From NCBI GenBank assembly GCA_023250255.1, contig JAHFBB010000036.1:1-7366 (forward strand): a DNA stretch of 7,366 nucleotides, written 5' to 3'. Positions 5,285-7,366 of this stretch are shown piece by piece; within the stretch, counting starts at the first letter, position 1, and each line of letters begins with the position of its first letter. Below the pieces are notes generated by a model. That model did not search any database. It saw nothing but the letters and a program-made list of their open reading frames with translations, and was not told the DNA's origin. Both the position numbers and the translations under genes were made by a program. This DNA is from Chloroflexota bacterium (GTDB lineage Bacteria > Chloroflexota > Limnocylindria > QHBO01).

Positions 5285-5962
5285 GTGCGAGTACTGGTCG
5301 TCGAAGACGAAGTGAAAATGGCGGGGCTCCTGCGCCGTGGCCTGCAGGAGGAAGGGTACGCAGTCGACGTGGCCGCGACCGGCGGCGAGGCGGAATGGGC
5401 GGCCGTGGAGAACCCGTATGACGCGATTGTCCTGGACGTCATGCTGCCCGACGTCGACGGGTTCACCGTCTGCCGTCGCCTGCGTGTGGCGGGTTGCTGG
5501 GCGCCCATCCTGATGCTCACCGCGCGGGACGCGGTCTCCGATCGGGTGGACGGCCTCGACGCGGGCGCGGATGACTACATGACCAAGCCGTTCGCCTTCA
5601 CCGAGCTGCTGGCCCGCCTGCGGTCTCTCATGCGCCGGGGTTCCAGTGAACGACCCGCGGTGCTCGAAGCGGGTGACCTCACTCTCGACCCGGCAGCTCG
5701 CCGTGTCCGGCGCGGGGACGTGGACATCGAGTTGACGGCCAGGGAGTTCGCCCTGCTCGAGTATTTCCTCCGCCACCAGGGTGAGGTGCTGTCCCGCTCC
5801 CGCATTCTCGAGCATGTCTGGGACTTCGCGTTTGACGGCGACTCGAACGTGGTGGACGTCTACGTTCGTTACCTCCGCGAAAAGGTGGACCGGCCCTTCG
5901 GATGCCGGTCGCTCGAGACCGTCCGGGGTGCTGGTTACCGGCTGCGTCCGGGCGCGGGCTGA
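5285..5962 (+). CDS. OmpR/PhoB-family DNA-binding response regulator
   Basis: Cytoplasmic transcription regulator of a two-component system, 225 residues, the normal family length. The receiver domain (about 1-115) starts VRVLVVEDE with the acidic pair Glu7-Asp8; the phosphorylation site is Asp51 (IVLDVMLPDVDGF), with Thr79 (LMLTARD) and Lys101 (MTKPF) completing the active site. The winged-helix output domain (about 128-222) shows the family pattern: ELTAREFALLEYFLRHQGEVLSR, then ILEHVWDFAFDGDSNVVDVYVRYLREKVD as turn and recognition helix, then the wing ETVRGAGYRL; all quoted in parts. The pattern resembles the CusR/MprA/TcrA side of the family, which does not fix the signal. GTG 5285 is chosen from the GGAGG site. 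The stop overlaps the kinase start by one base, so the pair is translationally coupled. Probable operator repeats lie upstream. Confidence 0.95.
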   Translation: MRVLVVEDEVKMAGLLRRGLQEEGYAVDVAATGGEAEWAAVENPYDAIVLDVMLPDVDGFTVCRRLRVAGCWAPILMLTARDAVSDRVDGLDAGADDYMTKPFAFTELLARLRSLMRRGSSERPAVLEAGDLTLDPAARRVRRGDVDIELTAREFALLEYFLRHQGEVLSRSRILEHVWDFAFDGDSNVVDVYVRYLREKVDRPFGCRSLETVRGAGYRLRPGAG

Positions 5963-7314
5963 TGCGGCTCCCGGTCCGCTCCCGCCTGACCCTCGTCTCG
6001 GCCGTCCTGATGAGCGCAGTGCTGCTCGCGTTCGGGTCGTTCGTGTACCTCCGCTTCGCGGCCGACCTGCTCGAGTTGGTGGACGAGGGCCTGCGGACCC
6101 GATCCGAGGTCCTGACGATCGCCATGGACGGCGGCCTGCCACCGGGCACCGGTCAACCCGCCGACCCGACCGACGCCATCGCCCAGCTGATTGGGGCGGA
6201 CGGCAGCCTGATCGAATCGACTCCCGGCTTCACGGTCCCCCTCGCTCCGCCAGCGGGACTGGCGGCCGTCGAGGGCGCGTACCTGTACGAAAGCGAGCTG
6301 GTGACCAATGCCCGGGTCGTCCCCATCCGGCTGCTGGCGGTGAGGCTCGACGACGGCAGGCTGCTCGTGGTCGGGACGGCGCTGGAGGACCAACGCGATG
6401 CGCTGCAGCGTCTGCGTGCCGAGTTGCTGATTGGCGGCGCCATGGCCGTCGCCCTGGCAACCGCCGTCGGCTGGCTGGTGGCCGGCGAAGCGCTCCGACC
6501 CGTCGAGCGCCTGCGGCGCGATGCCGAGGCCCTGTCAGCGGCTGAGCCCGGGCGACGGCTCCCGGTGCCCGCCACGGGCGATGAGCTTGCCCGACTGGCT
6601 GAGAGCCTGAACCGCATGCTGGCCCGGGTGGAGGCAGCCCTCCACCGGGAACGAAGGTTCGTCAGCGACGCCAGCCATGAACTGCGAACTCCGCTCGCCA
6701 ACCTGAAGGTTGAGCTGGAGCTTGCCCTCCGCCGGGCGCGGAGCATCGACGAGCTGACCGAAGCCCTGCGCAGCGCGGTCGAGGAAACGGACCGTCTGAC
6801 TCGCCTGTCAGAAGACCTCCTCGTCCTGGCCCGGGCCAGCGAGGGCCAGCTGGTCGTCCGCCGTGAACGAATCGACCTTGGTGACCTCGTCGAGGAAACC
6901 GCAGCCAGCTTTGCTGCGCGTGCCGGCGTCGGCACCATTTCGCTTCGGACCTCGGTCGTCCGTAGCGTGCTGGTCGAGGTGGACCCGGTCCGCATTCGGC
7001 AGGCGGTCGGCAACCTGATCGACAACGGCCTCCGCCACACCCCGCCCGGCGGGCAGGTGGACGTCCTCCTGACCGAGCTGTCCGGGAACGTGACGGTGCT
7101 GGTATCCGACAGCGGCGAGGGCTTCCCACCGGCCTTCCTGGAGCACGCGTTCGAGCCCTTCAGTCGCTCCGACAGCGGGCGCGCTCGCACCGACGGTGGG
7201 GCGGGGCTTGGCCTGGCCATCACGAAGGCCATCGTGGAGGCCCATGGCGGATCGGTGGAAGCGTCCAACGGGTCGGATAGTGGCGCACGGGTGGTCATCC
7301 GCCTGCCGGCCTGA
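5962..7314 (+). CDS. Membrane sensor histidine kinase (HAMP-HisKA-HATPase)
   Basis: Sensor partner of the upstream response regulator, 450 residues. The order is: membrane helix 1 (about 9-30); an extracytoplasmic domain (about 31-152) with no recognised fold and no Cys or His cluster; membrane helix 2 (about 154-175); HAMP linker (about 176-228, with P180 and E207-L209); HisKA with phosphoacceptor His239 in SHELRTPLANLK; and the ATPase domain with N box NLIDNGLRHT (351-360), G1 DSGEGF (383-388), F box FEPFSR (397-402) and G2 GGAGLGLAI (412-420). All catalytic boxes look intact. ATG 5962 overlaps the regulator's TGA as TGATG; an upstream in-frame start near 5902 would lie inside the regulator and is not needed. 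The signal is unknown: the sensor domain is of the short type seen in actinobacterial CutS/MprB-like kinases, but nothing identifies a ligand. Confidence 0.95.
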   Translation: MRLPVRSRLTLVSAVLMSAVLLAFGSFVYLRFAADLLELVDEGLRTRSEVLTIAMDGGLPPGTGQPADPTDAIAQLIGADGSLIESTPGFTVPLAPPAGLAAVEGAYLYESELVTNARVVPIRLLAVRLDDGRLLVVGTALEDQRDALQRLRAELLIGGAMAVALATAVGWLVAGEALRPVERLRRDAEALSAAEPGRRLPVPATGDELARLAESLNRMLARVEAALHRERRFVSDASHELRTPLANLKVELELALRRARSIDELTEALRSAVEETDRLTRLSEDLLVLARASEGQLVVRRERIDLGDLVEETAASFAARAGVGTISLRTSVVRSVLVEVDPVRIRQAVGNLIDNGLRHTPPGGQVDVLLTELSGNVTVLVSDSGEGFPPAFLEHAFEPFSRSDSGRARTDGGAGLGLAITKAIVEAHGGSVEASNGSDSGARVVIRLPA

Positions 7315-7320
7315 ATGCCG

Positions 7321-7353
7321 TTCTCATCTCGCACTCACGGTCCTCTCATCGGT
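7321..7353 (+). promoter_or_regulatory. Three 11-bp direct repeats, putative response-regulator operator
   Basis: Three consecutive 11-mers, TTCTCATCTCG (7321-7331), CACTCACGGTC (7332-7342) and CTCTCATCGGT (7343-7353), keep CTCA in the same register at 7323, 7334 and 7345. The core matches the two repeats before the response regulator. This fits a tandem operator for the neighbouring OmpR-type regulator, placed upstream of a gene that begins beyond the window. The middle copy is the most degenerate. Confidence 0.6.
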
Positions 7354-7366
7354 CCTGGGCAAGTCT

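Noticed and set aside
6153..7334. 393-codon open frame antisense to the histidine kinase
   Set aside because: The product is a Ser/Arg/Thr-rich sequence with no membrane or domain pattern, while the + strand encodes all kinase boxes.
1..7366. Mobile element, CRISPR array, tRNA or defence system
   Set aside because: No transposase, integrase, regularly spaced repeats, tRNA-like cloverleaf or nuclease/toxin motif could be found in reading both strands by eye.

Overview
The window is a GC-rich bacterial chromosome segment. The visible style is GTG start codons, tight gene packing, and alanine-, glycine- and arginine-rich proteins. It would suit a Chloroflexota or actinobacterial genome, but no marker here settles the taxon. 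No rRNA, tRNA, CRISPR array, integrase or transposase is visible.

Layout from left to right: (1) the 3' part of an imidazolonepropionase gene (hutI, histidine degradation), cut by the left edge; (2) a TauE/SafE-family membrane permease on the + strand, convergent with (3) a divergent NiCoT-type nickel/cobalt permease on the - strand. The stop codons of (2) and (3) share one CTAG. A perfect 15-bp inverted repeat sits exactly on the GTG start codons of these two genes. (4) Divergent from the permease is a two-gene unit: a small membrane-anchored protein with an NTF2-like/DUF4878-like exported domain, followed 12 nt later by a 547-aa membrane protein made of six DUF5671-like repeats of about 80 residues. 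(5) A gap of about 360 bp holds a possible hairpin and the N-terminal stump of a second NiCoT gene, alignable without gaps to the start of the intact gene. (6) An OmpR-type response regulator and a membrane histidine kinase form an operon with a 1-nt TGATG overlap.

The most informative regulatory signal is a set of direct repeats with a TCTCAT core and an exact 11-bp period. Two copies lie just upstream of the response regulator and three lie just after the kinase stop codon. This is the usual geometry of a tandem OmpR-family operator. It suggests autoregulation of the two-component system and control of an unseen gene beyond the right edge.

The genes do not form one clear pathway. Catabolism (hutI), anion and metal transport, an uncharacterised exported/membrane pair and a sensor operon are neighbours. 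The only internal hint of linkage is the metal permease and its stump, the latter lying next to the two-component operon.
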